Shown here: piece by piece, positions 25,046 through 35,555 of the stretch | How positions within the stretch are numbered: the first letter of the stretch is position 1 | How the letters are laid out: each line of letters opens with the position of its first letter | Assembly (NCBI GenBank): GCA_949752795.1 | Contig: OX457061.1 | Span: forward strand, 8,925,239 to 8,989,238 | Length of the DNA stretch: 64,000 bases | Origin: Hyperoodon ampullatus | Taxonomy: Eukaryota > Chordata > Mammalia > Artiodactyla > Ziphiidae | Direction: 5' to 3' | Position numbers and translations under genes: made by a program | The notes under the pieces: generated by a model | Databases searched by the model: none | What the model was told of the DNA's origin: nothing | What the model saw: only the letters and a program-made list of their open reading frames with translations

Positions 25046-26064
25046 CCTCCATGCTGAAAAGGAAAATCAGGTAGACTGGAGCCATATCACAGAGAGCCCT
25101 GGATGCAAGATTTTCCATTAACGAAGTTTCTCTCTCAACCCTGGATGCTGTCACTCCAACAACACCAATCACAAAGCCAGTCCCCTCATTACCCAACACA
25201 TTTTCTAGCTCTTGTGTGCCACCAAGTTTGGGCTTTCCTTTTAACCCACAGAGCATGATGGTTACCCAGAGCGCAGCAATCTCTGAGAGACATGTACATC
25301 GTTTCTGCTGGTACAGAATGGGATCATTCACACATGCTGCTTTTAGAGCCTCTGGGTGCCTGCCACACAAGCACGGGCCCCAGTAAGGACCCATCCCTTA
25401 GATGCCATCCCCATGATGCCACTGGGTCACCGCCACACCAGGTGGTAGTGAGAGAGGCCAGCACCATGGGGGTTGGTCCCCCAAAGTCCCACAGCATCTG
25501 AAGTGAAAAAAACTGCAGGCCAGTACAGGAGAAGCCTCCTCCTGCTTTCTCTTCTGTGCCTGCAACACAGGCAGCAGGAACTGGTCACACTACTAGTGAG
25601 CAGAGGCACTGTGCAATGAAAGGTCACACGTATGGGTATGGGACACCCTTCCAAACAGGAGGGAGCCCCACCACCTCGCTTTCTTCTCTCTGCCCGGTAG
25701 AAACCTAACAAAGTTCTGGCATTCCCCTACTGTGGGTGTCTTCCTTCTGGCATGTGGTAAAATCAGGGTCATACTTGGGTGGGGAGGGGAAATTCCATAA
25801 GGCTCAAGTCTAAGCCTCATGCTCCAGTTCAGAGTCCTCACTGGGGCTGGGGTCTAAAGGTCAGCAAACAATGAAATGTTCCTGTGCTTTCCATCTGCCA
25901 CAGCTCCCTCAGAGGCCTCACGGGGAGCAGCAGTCACCATCTCACCACAAACCTCACCCCAACCTCAAGCAAGAAATGGTCTACCGATTAGAAATCCCCT
26001 CCTCTTTCGACCCTCAGTCTCCAAACACAATCTGCCCATCGGCACAGAGGCAGCAGACTCACAA

Positions 26065-26220
26065 CTTTACCCGACGATGTGCCCAGTAGGCACTGTTCCA
26101 TCCCATCCTCACAAGGCCCCTGAGAGGCACACAAGGCAAGAACCAGGATGCTCACTTTGCAAAGGAAGAAACAAAGCTCAGAGAGGTGAGAGACTCTCCA
26201 GGTAACACAGAGGTAAAAGC
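26065..26220 (-). mobile_element. MIR SINE fragment
   Basis: cagtaggcactgttccatcc, then ctttgcaaaggaagaaacaa agctcagagaggtg, in reversed MIR order. Confidence 0.6.
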
Positions 26221-26700
26221 TTCTGAACCCTCACTCCTGTTCTGCCCCCTCACCAGGCTGCCATTTCAGTCTTTTGGAGACGACCACTGTTAAGATTTGC
26301 AGCAACATCTGGTACCAGGAAACAGCAAGCCAGAACCCTTCAAGCTTCACACTAACTACTCTGCCAGCACACACATTTCTCAACAGCTGATGGAATGAAA
26401 GCCAACCGCCCCACCAATCTAGGAGACAGGAAAAGCCCCCGAGACTGAAAAACGGGGCGCCCCACTTAAGGGCACGGCGTGGCATGGGGGAAGCCGCCGG
26501 CCTAGTAACCAGGGCAGCTAAGACCCAAGTCCGACTCAGGAGACGCACAGGCAGGCCTAGCCGGCCCTTCCGGCCCAGCCGCAACCTCGAAGCCTCCAGA
26601 ATCCTCAGAGAGCCCAAAGCTCCTGCTTCCACTCAAACTCCCTGGGCAGCGGGGAGGGCGGCTTTCCCTTTTCCCGCGACCACTCACCCTTTGCCCGCTT

Positions 26701-26709
26701 CTTACCTGG
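26701..26709 (-). promoter_or_regulatory. RALGPS1: Candidate 5' splice site of RALGPS1 exon 1
   Basis: The minus strand reads CCAG|GTAAG, a perfect match to the U1 donor consensus, at the left edge of the CpG island (last exonic base 26706). A weaker alternative, CAAG|GTGACC, lies at 27240-27241, closer to the expected start downstream of the CCAAT box. Which one is used cannot be decided from the sequence. Confidence 0.45.
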
Positions 26710-26729
26710 GGCCCCGCTTCCGGACCTGC

Positions 26730-27190
26730 AACCACTCGGGGCCCCGCCCCCCACCGCTGCAGGTCTCCCTAGCCCCGCCCCCTGCACCTGTGGTTTCCTC
26801 AGGTCCGGTCTCTCCGCCCGCTTTGGCCTCACCTCGCAGCCCCCTCCCCCGGTAAACCTGTGGTCCCACCCGGCCCCGCCCCCCGCACCTGCAGCCCCCT
26901 CGGCCCCTCCCAGCTGCCTCCTCCAGCCCCGCCCCCCGCACCGGCGGCCTTTTCCCCACCTCCACCCCCACACCCGCTCTACTCCATACCAAAACCCCCA
27001 TCCCCTCCACACACCTAAAGCCGCCGGCCCGGTCCCCGTGCCCGAGACCGCCGGACACAATCCCCACACACACCCCTGCCCCGCCCCCTGCCCCGAGGCC
27101 CCTCCCCGGCCCAGCGGCCCCTCAGGGTCCCGCCCCACACACCTGCAGCTCCCTCCGGCCCGGCCCTCAGGGCCCCGCCCCGCCCCGCCA
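26730..27190. repeat. Degenerate GC-box/E-box array in the CpG island
   Basis: The phrase CCCCGCCCC followed by GCACCTG or a close variant recurs with irregular spacing (about 30-150 bp), separated by C-rich filler such as cagccccctcgg. It looks like a decayed minisatellite, each unit carrying an Sp1/KLF-type box and often a CACCTG E-box. Confidence 0.5.
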
Positions 27191-27450
27191 GCCGCTCCTC
27201 TCACCGCTCGCTCTCGCCGCCGCCGCAGTCCCGGCCGGTCACCTTGACGCGGGCCGCAGTGGCTGCCGCCGCCTCCTCATGGCCCTGGGAGCGGCCCAGG
27301 CGGCAGCGGCGCCTTCGCTCGGAGGCCGGGGCCGGGCCAAGCCGGGCCAGGGCCGGGCGCAGCTGGAGCGCGGGCCGACGAAGGAGCGGAGCCGGCGCCC
27401 AGCCGCAGTAGGAACCGTCCTCTCCTGGGTCTGAGCGGCGGGCCGCTCAG

Positions 27451-27455
27451 CCAAT
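27451..27455. promoter_or_regulatory. CCAAT box (NF-Y type)
   Basis: CCAAT followed by CGG, in the right half of the CpG island. NF-Y sites usually sit 60-100 bp from a start site, which would put a minus-strand start near 27350-27390. Confidence 0.4.
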
Positions 27456-27799
27456 CGGCACGCGGCGCCAGACCAGTCTCCCCAACCAGCTCGTCGCAGA
27501 GGCGGAGACACGCAAATCGACCGGCTGGGCGCGCCAGTGCGCAGCCGCTGCAGCCTAGGTCCTCCCTGGCCTCGGCCTCCGCTGCAACCCTCGGACGTGG
27601 TCTCCGCCTGCAAGGATGCTCAGCTGCCCGCACACCCTCCTCAGCGCCCCGCCACGCCCATCCCCTTCCTAGAAATAGCAGCGCATCTTATTCCCCATAC
27701 ATCCTTCCAGGCCTCATACAATTTACACTTGAAACCTCTACCTAGGATTTATTGTTTTCAACAAAAAATGGTTTTGTGAGAAACATCACCTTAATGCCC

Positions 27800-28010
27800 A
27801 TTCTTTACAACTCGGAGGTAGGCACAGAACACAGAACGTCAGAGCCAGAAGAAACCTTCGAGAGCCTCGGGTCCAGCCCATTTATTTTACAGCTGGGCAA
27901 AATTAAGCCCCTCGAGGTGAAGGGACTTGCCCAAGACCACACAAGTGCTAAGCTGAGAAATGAGGTTGTCTGTTGTCTCTCTGCTCTCAGATTCTTTACT
28001 CTGCCACGCA
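27800..28010 (-). mobile_element. MIR-related SINE
   Basis: gagccagaagaaaccttcga gagcc, ttttacagctgggcaaaatt and acttgcccaagaccacacaa are typical of MIR-related elements; exact family unresolved. Confidence 0.6.
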
Positions 28011-28519
28011 CGATGAGGTGAGCAGAAGGGTTAAGTCATTTGATTAAAGTCGCAGAGGTAAGTTGTAAAGACAGTTGAAGCCAGTTCTGTGAAGCCCTGT
28101 AAGTCAGAACCACAGAAAATCTCTGCTCGGCCTCCCACACAAAGGAGGCCCTATGTCCTGCGTTACTCTGAATGATTCTTGGACACACAGACAAGTAGAA
28201 CGTCATTTTGACAATTTTCAAATTCATTTTGCAGTAACATCAGCGTATGGAAAGATTTGGTTACTGTCTTCCCAAAGCTTATGGAAGAAAAAGAGAGAAA
28301 CAAAAAGAAAAGAAATAGAGTCAGTGGAAATTAAACCATTTCTGAGTCTTCAGGAGTCTCTGAGGGAAATTTCTGCCATGTTGCATTAAGAAAGAATAGT
28401 CATCAAAGAAGATACTTAGCTATTTTACTTAAAGAGAACAAGAGACAATGTAATGCAATGGTTCATTCTGCTCAGAGCCTTTGGATTCACAAATGCACAG
28501 GGTGGGTGTTGAGTGCAAA

Positions 28520-28721
28520 CTCTGGGGACTTTTGACTGCCTGAATCCAAACTCTGCTTCTGCCACCAGCAAGCTGTGTGTAAGTAAGCAAGTTATTTAAC
28601 ATCTCTGTGCCTCAGTTTCTTTATTGAAAAATAAATATGCTGAAAATAGCACCCTCTTCAGAAAGGCTGCTGGGAGCGTTCAATGAGGTGACACATGGAA
28701 GAAGGCCTGGTACCTAACAGG
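28520..28721 (+). mobile_element. MIR SINE
   Basis: gtaagcaagttatttaacat ctctgtgcctcagtttcttt and a tail aaggcctggtacctaacag. It stops where the truncated SINE starts. Confidence 0.8.
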
Positions 28722-28889
28722 AGCCGATGCAGGGGACACGGGTTCGTGCCCCGGTCCGGGAAGATCCCACATGCCGTGGAGCGGCTGGGCCGGTGAGTCA
28801 TGGCCGCTGAGCCTGCGCGTCCGGAGCCTGTGCTCCGCAACGGGAGAGGCCGCAACAGGGAGAGGCCCGCGTACCGCAAAAAAAAAAAA
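28722..28889 (+). mobile_element. CHR-type SINE, 5'-truncated
   Basis: Lacks the first ~45 bp (no gggcttccctggtgg head) and starts at gccgatgcaggggacacggg. The A tail runs into the next L1. No target duplication is visible. Confidence 0.9.
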
Positions 28890-29411
28890 GTTAAACATAG
28901 GGTTACCATGTGATCCAAGAATTCCTAGGTATATGCCCAAGAGAAAGGAAGACATATGTCCATATAAAAAACTGGTACACAAATGTTCACAATATCCAAA
29001 AAGTGGAACTAACCCAGTGTCCATCAGCTGATAAGTGGATAAATAAAATGTGGTATATCCATACAATGGAATATAAAAAGAAATGAAGTACTAATGCATG
29101 CAGTAACATGGATGAACCTTGAAAACATGCTAAGTGAAAAAGCCAGATCACATATGATTCCATTTATGTAAAATGTCCAGAATAGGCAAATCTATATAGA
29201 GAGTACATTTGTGGTTGTCTAGGGCTGGGAAGATGCAAGAATTGGGAGTAATGGCTAAGGCATGTGGACTTTCTTTTTGAGATAATGAAAATATTCTAAA
29301 ATTGGTGATTGCACAACTCTGTGAATATACTGAAAGCCATTGCATTGTACACTTTTAATGGGTGAATTATATAGTGTATGAATTTATCTCAATAAAGCTG
29401 TTTTTAAAAGT
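28890..29411 (+). mobile_element. L1 3' end (L1M-type)
   Basis: Sense L1: tggtatatccatacaatgga, aacatggatgaaccttgaaa, agccagatcacatatgattc, ending tctcaataaagctgtttttaaa. Confidence 0.9.
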
Positions 29412-29714
29412 TATCAGAAAGTCTGATCAGTCATGTCACTCCTATGCTCAAACATTGTGTAACAGGATGTGGAGAGGATCTTAGCTGCATCTGCTAGGGT
29501 TCAGATCACCCACAGTGAAAATGTGGTGTGCTGGTGGAATGGGCCAACTCTAAATGAGGGGAAGGAACTTTTGAGCCAGGGGAGGAAAGGAGGGCTGGAA
29601 AACTCACCAAGGCCAGGCCAGCTGCCTCCGCATAGGCTTGTATTTCACGGAGAGCCAAGCTTTGGGACAGTTCAAGGAGATGTTTTCATTAGAGATGTTG
29701 ATCAACAAGGAAGC

Positions 29715-30215
29715 TGTGGTAAACAGACTCTAAGGTGGCCCCCATAATCCTCACCTCCCAATGTCTATGGGCTTGTGTGATCCCCTTCCCTGAGTGTGGG
29801 CAGGACCTGACTTGCTTCTAACCCGCAGAATAAGGCAAAGATTTTAGGTTGTATGTGATTATGTTACATAAGTTGTAAACCATCTAGCTAGGAGACGCTC
29901 TCTTGCTGGCTTTGAGGATATAAACAGCCATGTTGTGAGCTGCCCTGTGCAGAAGATCACCCAGCAAGGAGCTGAGAGTAACCTGCAGCCAACAGCCAGC
30001 AAGAAACTGGGGCCCTCAGTCCAGCAGCCTGCAAGGAACTGAATGGTGCCAATGATCATGTGAGCTCAGAAGCAGATCCTTACCCTGTCAAGCCTCAGAT
30101 GAGACTGCAGCCCCCGCCAACGTGTTGAGTATATCCTTGTGAGACCCTGAAGCAGAGGATCCAGCTAAGCCCTGCCAGACTCCTGACACACAGAAACGTT
30201 GACTGACTAAGCCAC
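29715..30215 (+). mobile_element. MLT1-type LTR (ERVL-MaLR)
   Basis: Starts tgtggtaaacagactctaag. Contains gccatgttgtgagctgccct and agaccctgaagcagaggatc, then acacacagaaacgttgactg. It is an old endogenous-retrovirus LTR; the terminal 50 bp or so of the family are missing or replaced. Confidence 0.8.
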
Positions 30216-31267
30216 TGCCCAGCAGGCAAAGAGGATGCCCTCCTGGTGGAACACAGAAAGTCCCTGGAACAAGGTGGTGGCTCAAATGCTAATGATTTCA
30301 CTGGCAGTGACCTGGGTGGTGATATTTATCCCCGTGGAGGAGGATACTGTGGTTGGGGCTATGAGGCCAGTGTTTGAAAAGCATGGGGAGGATAATGCCT
30401 ACAAAGACAGAGGAAGTTAGATGGCTGGTTAAAGCTACGTTTTATTACAGAAGGATGATGAGAGACCGAGAGCTGTTCAGGAGCCGTTAATGGCTAAGTG
30501 TGACAGCCAGAGAGTTCTGGAGGTAGCTTATAAAGAGGCTCTCATCACCTATGTAGTAGAAGGACAGACACATTGAGTGGCAGGCTGAAAACCTGACTAT
30601 TAGAGTCTAGAGCTCCAGAGATATTTGCTCAGCCAAGGCAAGTCTGTTTGGTGAAGGTCAGAGCCCTGGTGGGAAAAACCTAGGACTCTAAATAATGGAA
30701 TGGAGACATCTGGATGGATGTTCCTGGGGATGTTGACTCTGCAGCATGAACCCCAAGCTCCTCCGGGCTTGCACACTTTTCTTTATTAAGAACCGGAGCT
30801 ACCACTGTGCTGGCAGGTGCTACAGAAGCCCTTCCCCACAGACAACAGGTGTCCCTCCCAGCAGTGCTGCCACTACCTCCTCTCCAGGTGGCCGGGCTGG
30901 TAACTAGGGTTAAATCTCAGCATAACCTGGCTGTTGATGCCCAGGGCCTGATAAGGAAAAAAAAACAGGCTATATACCTGAAGAATGGAAGAATTAGCCA
31001 GCATGTACTGGCAGAAGCCAGGGGAGTACCCCTGGGGTTGAATTTTGAGGGTGCTTGATCAAGGAAGCTGGAATGTAAGAATAGATAAGCAAGAATTCAT
31101 TGACTTGGGGATACTTTCTCAGGACATGGGATTTAACACCCTAGAAAGGACTCCAGCTACTGGAGTGACTCTTAGAAGCCTGGAAAGAAGCGATGGCCAA
31201 TTCTCAGTAAAGCAGAAATACCTAATTGCCCTGGAAGATGGTAGACAAAGTGGCCATGAAATGGTCA
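30216..31267 (+). mobile_element. MaLR internal region, decayed
   Basis: Follows the LTR directly. Contains ttattacagaaggatgatga and other text I associate with MLT1 internal sequence. Only short open frames remain, none with a recognisable viral domain, so it is non-functional. Confidence 0.45.
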
Positions 31268-31269
31268 TA

Positions 31270-31906
31270 CAGTCGATCTTCATTATTCATGTTTCCATAT
31301 TTGTGAATTAGCCTAGTGCTAAAATTTATTTGCAATCCAAAAATCAACATTCCCAGCACTGTCAAGGTCATTCACAGACAGGCAAAAATTTGAGTCACCC
31401 AATGTGTGTCTGGGCAGAGGTCAAATGAGGTGACACTCTGCCTTCTTGTTTAGCTCTCACACTGTAAACAACTGTCTTTTTCATGATCTATTTAGTGCCA
31501 CGTTTTTCACATTTTTTTACTTTTTCTTGGTGATTTTGCTGTTTAAAGTGGGCCCCAGGCATACTGCCGAAGTGCTGTCCAGGGTTCTAAGCACATCTCA
31601 GTAAGATGTGCCTTACTGAGAAAGTGCATGTGTTAGATGAACTTGGTTCAGGCATGAGTTACAGAGCTGCTGGTCGTGAGTTCCGTGTGAAAAGATCACC
31701 AGTATGTATCACATAAGGTGTCTTTAAAGAGAAACACACATAAAACAAGGGTATGTATTGATTGGTTGGCAAAAATGTTGTGACTGGTGACTCAAAAGAA
31801 CCTAACCCTGTATGTATTTCCCCTAGGAGCAATGGTTCAGTATTCACTAACTTAGTGTTCTCAGCGACTTTATAGGGCATAATTCCTGAGAATAACGAGT
31901 CAACTC
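31270..31906 (+). mobile_element. Tigger (pogo-type) DNA transposon, non-autonomous copy
   Basis: Ends are near-inverted (cagtcgatcttcattattca / gaataacgagtcaactct), flanked by TA at 31268-31269 and 31907-31908, the usual pogo/Tigger target. The middle keeps text related to the N-terminal DNA-binding part of a Tigger transposase (gttagatgaacttggttcag gcatgag), but the frame is broken and most of the transposase is absent. Confidence 0.8.
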
Positions 31907-32129
31907 TACCTCTCACCGGTAGAGTCTAACAAGTAACCCTTCTGGCAAGGAATGCTGGGAAATGTAGCTCTCCTAAGCGTCCAGACCTTGAGATACATGG
32001 CAGGGTATAGAAGGAACAGGGAATGGTTCTAAGTTGCTACAGACAAGCCAGTACAAATATGTTAAACCATTAAACATTCAAGAAATGTTAATGGTTGCCC
32101 CAAGGTTTACAATTAGTTAATCAGATCCT

Positions 32130-33208
32130 ATCTTCAAATAATATCATTTCTCATGGAGTGTAAGGACCTTATTACCCTGAGGAAACATGTAATGATGGAA
32201 GAAAGTAGCGCCTGTTCCCAGGGCTGAAGGGACAAAGGAAAGTAAGAGTTCTGATCACCAATTCCACTGTGTGGGAGGGGGCATGGTTTTCCCCACACCA
32301 ACTGGCAATTCTCCAACACCATCTGGCTGTCCTACAGTTCAACTCAATTCTGATTCTGTCTATCCAGAGACAGCATCAAATTCCACAGGTTAAGGGCTCA
32401 GTCCCACAGGAATGTCTCTGACTTCAGCCACCAATCGAAAGTCCAGGTTGTTACCTGCTTCTGACCAACTGGTTATAATCAGAGGTTCCCACAACCCCCT
32501 CCTTGGGCTTGATTAATTTGCTAGAGTGGCTCACAAGAACTCAGGAAACTGGTTTACTCAAGAGATTACCAGTTTATTTTGAAAGATATTAAAGGAGAGG
32601 GATCAATAGCCAGTTGAAGAGATTCAGAGGGCAAGGTTCTGAGCAATGGAATTTCCGTCCTCATGGAGTTTCAGGCCTGGCACGGTGGCACATGGAAGCT
32701 TTCTAGTTTACCAACCTGGAAGCTCCCTGAACCCCATCCTTTTGGGGTTTTATGGAGTCTTCATTACATCAGCACCATGGATTAAATCATTGGCTATTGG
32801 TGATTGATTCAGCCTCCAGCCCTTCTTTCTTCCCCAGAGGTCTTGGGGGTGGCACTAAAAGTTCCAACCCTCTATTCATTTGTTCCCCTGGCAATCAGCT
32901 CCCCCCATATTTGGGAGATTCCCAAAAGTCACCTCATTAACACACCAGTTGAAAGGGGCTCATTGTGATAACATGATACCCATTTCATCGTTATGGCTCT
33001 GAAGCATTTTTTTTCCCCCAGGAACTGAGGATGCGATACCACATATTTTAACAAAAGATACTGCCCTTGCTCTAATTGCTTAGGAAATTCTAGGGTTTGG
33101 GGAGCTGTGAGCCAGGAACCATGAATGAAGACCATATATATATAAGAAATATATATTTGGTCATCTGAATGGCCAAATATATATTTCTTATAAATCACCT
33201 ATCACAGA
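32130..33208 (-). mobile_element. ERVL-class LTR (MER21-like)
   Basis: On the minus strand the LTR begins near tgtgataggtgatttataag. It contains ggttccaacttttagtgcc-type text, ataaaaccccaaaaggatgg (opposite strand wording) and ends near ggtgtggggaaaaccatgcc. Subfamily is by recognition only. An inverted duplication disrupts its start (33141-33192). Confidence 0.6.
33141..33192. repeat. Perfect inverted repeat, 20-bp arms and 12-bp loop
   Basis: TATAAGAAATATATATTTGG (33141-33160) and its exact reverse complement (33173-33192) flank TCATCTGAATGG. The right arm is normal LTR sequence; the left arm looks like an inverted copy of it. Confidence 0.95.
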
Positions 33209-33239
33209 ATGATTCTAGGTTATCAGAACCTAAAAGTTC

Positions 33240-33357
33240 AGAAAAAAAATGCCCAATGAAGCTGATCCACAGAATCATGAGGAACTGAACTGGTTATTGT
33301 TCTAAAGCACTAAGTTTGGGGATGGTGTGTTAGGTGGCAATAGATAACTGATACAAA
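33240..33357 (+). mobile_element. MaLR LTR 3' end fragment
   Basis: ccacagaatcatgaggaact, then gcactaagtttggggatggt and ggcaatagataactgataca match the 3' end of MLT1-like LTRs. Confidence 0.55.
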
Positions 33358-33359
33358 TA

Positions 33360-33850
33360 TCTTCACACTCTGTGAACATTCTGAGAGGTCAATCTGCATA
33401 TCTCTTCCCAAAGCCCTCTTGTGACCATCTTCCAGTCCTTTTCTTTCCAAATCCCTGACCATCTACCCAGACAATTGGCCATTGCCCTGCCCATGAATCT
33501 ATATACACCTGCACTTCTGGTCATCTTTCAGTCAACAAAAATGGACAACCAAATGCATTGCCCACTGGGAGGATTTCTCTTTACACCATCTGTTGCATGG
33601 GGCTGAGATTTTTTTCAGCAGTCATTTCTAGTAGGTGCCAGCACAGGTGGAGGTTGAGGCTCTAAGTTTAGATTGAGGTAGAGGAAGCCATACAGCAGGA
33701 GGAGGTGTTACAGGTATGGAGTCACATATTCATACCACGTATGAATAGTACCTCCTGGACATTCTTGAATCTGATCTCATATACCATTTCTACTTGATGA
33801 TTGCTGCTGCCCAAACCTTTGGCTCAGTGGGTCAGATAATGTCCAGTTCT
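33360..33850 (-). mobile_element. ERVL internal (pol-region) remnant
   Basis: accatcttccagtccttttc, acacctgcacttctggtcat and cattgcccactgggaggatt are phrases of ERVL internal sequence in antisense. With the LTR to its left this reads as the 3' half of one minus-strand provirus. Short, frameless and non-functional. Confidence 0.5.
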
Positions 33851-33929
33851 TCAAGGGCAGCTCGGTCATATGGTGACTCAGTGCTCCAGTATTAGGAAAT
33901 GGAGATATAAAAAAAAAATGTTTAATGCA

Positions 33930-34070
33930 GATAATAAATAATAGTACTCACCTTACAGAGTTGTTCTCAGGACTCAAGGAAATAATGCATGAATAGTGCT
34001 TAATATATTATCTGGCACCTAACGTTTAACAAATGTTTAGTAAGTATTGAATAAATGGCAGCCATCATTG
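33930..34070 (+). mobile_element. MIR SINE 3' half
   Basis: aatagtactcaccttacaga gttgttctcaggactcaagg and tatctggcacctaacg are the MIR distal part. Confidence 0.75.
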
Positions 34071-34369
34071 ATTGGTACATCCATAGTGGTATAGTAGTAG
34101 CTTCCCATGTAGGTCTGCTGAAAATTAACGTGCCAAACATGTCACACTGTAGCATACCATTTAGGTCTCACTGAAATATAATATAGTAGCACCCTAGTTC
34201 TAGACGTCAGTCTTTACACTTAGTGACTGTAAGTCAGTGGTAGATTCAGACCCATTTTCCCTGTGTTCCAAAGTCAGATTTCTAGGTGGATCAGTCTGAG
34301 GGCTGGCCCCAGACCCTGGTGAAGTCCCCAAGGCCATCTACCCTGGGAGCCAATTGGCTGACTTTCCCT

Positions 34370-34570
34370 TGGTACAAACCTCAACCTCTTCAGCAATCTT
34401 CTCTATGAAAAAGCCTTTTCAACTTTAGCATTTCTGTAATAGACACTCCAGAAATATTCATTGAATTGAGTTCTACTGCCTCCCCATGGCCATGGGGTAA
34501 AATCCAAATTTCTTAGCTTGAAATAAAATATACCTAAACATCTGGCTCCCTATCCACCCTCATCTCCTAA
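34370..34570 (+). mobile_element. L2 LINE fragments
   Basis: ctatgaaaaagccttttcaa and atggggtaaaatccaaattt with ctggctccctatccaccctc resemble L2 ORF2-end text. Confidence 0.5.
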
Positions 34571-34689
34571 TTGCTGGCATTCATAAAGCATTTACAATGT
34601 TCCAACTCATTAAATACATGATCTCATTCAATAAACATAGATATCTATAGGTATTCAATATAGAGGCCATTATGTATGTTATTATGTAA

Positions 34690-35390
34690 TGTATTATCAT
34701 ATGTCATATATACATATGTATACTTTAAGTAGTCTCACACAACATATGTTCTTTTGTAAGTTGCTTTCCCACACTCAACAATATGTCGTGGATATTTCTC
34801 CATGCCTTAAAGGTTTTATGCATTGATATCATCTTTTTAGATGATTCCCTACAATAGCATTGTAGGAATGTATCAGATTTACTGATGGACATTATAAGGG
34901 CTTACAACTTTCCAATATTACAATCAACACTGGGATGAATAAATTTGTACATCTTCTGTTATTTGTTAGACTACCTTGTTAGGTTAAATTCTTAAAAGTA
35001 GTACCACTGGGCTTCCCTGGTGGCGCAGTGGTTGAGAGTCCGCCTGCCGATGCAGGGGACATGGGTTCGTGCCCCGGTCCGGGAAGATCCCACATGCCGC
35101 GGAGTGGCTGGGCCCGTGAGCCATGGCCGCTGAGCCTGCGCGTCTGGAGCCTGTGCTCCGCAACGGGAGAGGCCACAGCAGTGAGAGGGCCGCGTACCGC
35201 AAAAAAAAAAAAAAAAAAAAAAAGTAGTACCACTGTGTCAAAGGGAATATGCATTTAAATTTTTGAAGCATGGTACTAATCTACCTTCCAGAGATGTTAT
35301 ACCGACTTATAAACCCAACATCAGGTGTGTGTCCAATTTTCCCTCACCCTCATCAATGCTGGGTATTGCCAACTGAATAAATAGAAAAAC
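34690..35390 (-). mobile_element. Old L1 (L1M-type), split by a SINE
   Basis: Antisense L1: caatatgtcgtggatatttc, caatcaacactgggatgaat, and after the SINE tgtcaaagggaatatgcatt and ccctcatcaatgctgggtat. Confidence 0.75.
35009..35219 (+). mobile_element. CHR-type SINE, full length
   Basis: Complete head, body and about 24-base A tail. Target duplication AAAAGTAGTACCACT at 34994-35008 and again ending at 35234. Inserted into the L1 above. Confidence 0.95.
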
Positions 35391-35555
35391 GGTCTCTTGT
35401 TATTGCTTTGATTGCTTTCTGCAGAGATAAAGTATCTTTACCGTGTATTTATTAGCCTTGAGTATTTCTTCTGGGAATTGCTTCTTTAGGTCCTTTCCCT
35501 TTTTAGAATTGGACCATTCATCTTTTCCTTATTAATTTTAAAAAGCTCTTGTACT

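Larger units (their letters stand above)
1..26705 (-). other. RALGPS1: Inferred RALGPS1 first intron (part)
   Basis: The stretch left of the CpG island holds no RALGPS1 coding exon that I can find; the expected N-terminus MYKRNG is absent. It consists of old LINE/MIR/LTR remnants plus four young and one older CHR-type SINE. Stretches where I see nothing identifiable are 1-290, 1000-1500, 2000-2560, 3200-3770, 5390-5690, 6130-6690, 7630-8220, 8310-9170, 9270-9880, 10620-11060, 11930-13500, 13890-14750, 15330-16490, 18480-19540, 20060-21030, 21280-21730, 22170-22890, 23320-23560, 23850-24150 and 25050-26060. The gene assignment depends on synteny. Confidence 0.55.
26440..27640. promoter_or_regulatory. 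RALGPS1: CpG island, probable RALGPS1 promoter and first exon
   Basis: This is the only strongly GC- and CpG-rich block in the window. It has at least seven CCCCGCCCC GC boxes (starting at 26742, 26773, 26874, 26927, 27079, 27173 and 27178) and a CCAAT box at 27451-27455. It contains no convincing protein frame; the long open frames here are a by-product of GC richness. In human, RALGPS1 (a Ral guanine-nucleotide exchange factor) follows ZBTB34 in the same orientation. Position and strand therefore point to the RALGPS1 promoter firing leftwards. The assignment rests on synteny from memory, not on coding sequence. Confidence 0.68.

Noticed and set aside
26605..27204. 199-residue glycine/arginine-rich open frame in the CpG island
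   Set aside because: Long frames are expected in GC-rich DNA; no domain is seen and several overlapping frames are equally open.
27239..27633. Arginine/proline-rich open frames on the minus strand at the island's right edge
   Set aside because: Compositional by-product of the CpG island, with no recognisable protein family.
30807..31311. Short frames in the MaLR internal region as retained retroviral genes
   Set aside because: They are under 90 residues with no viral domain, inside a decayed element; no support for function.
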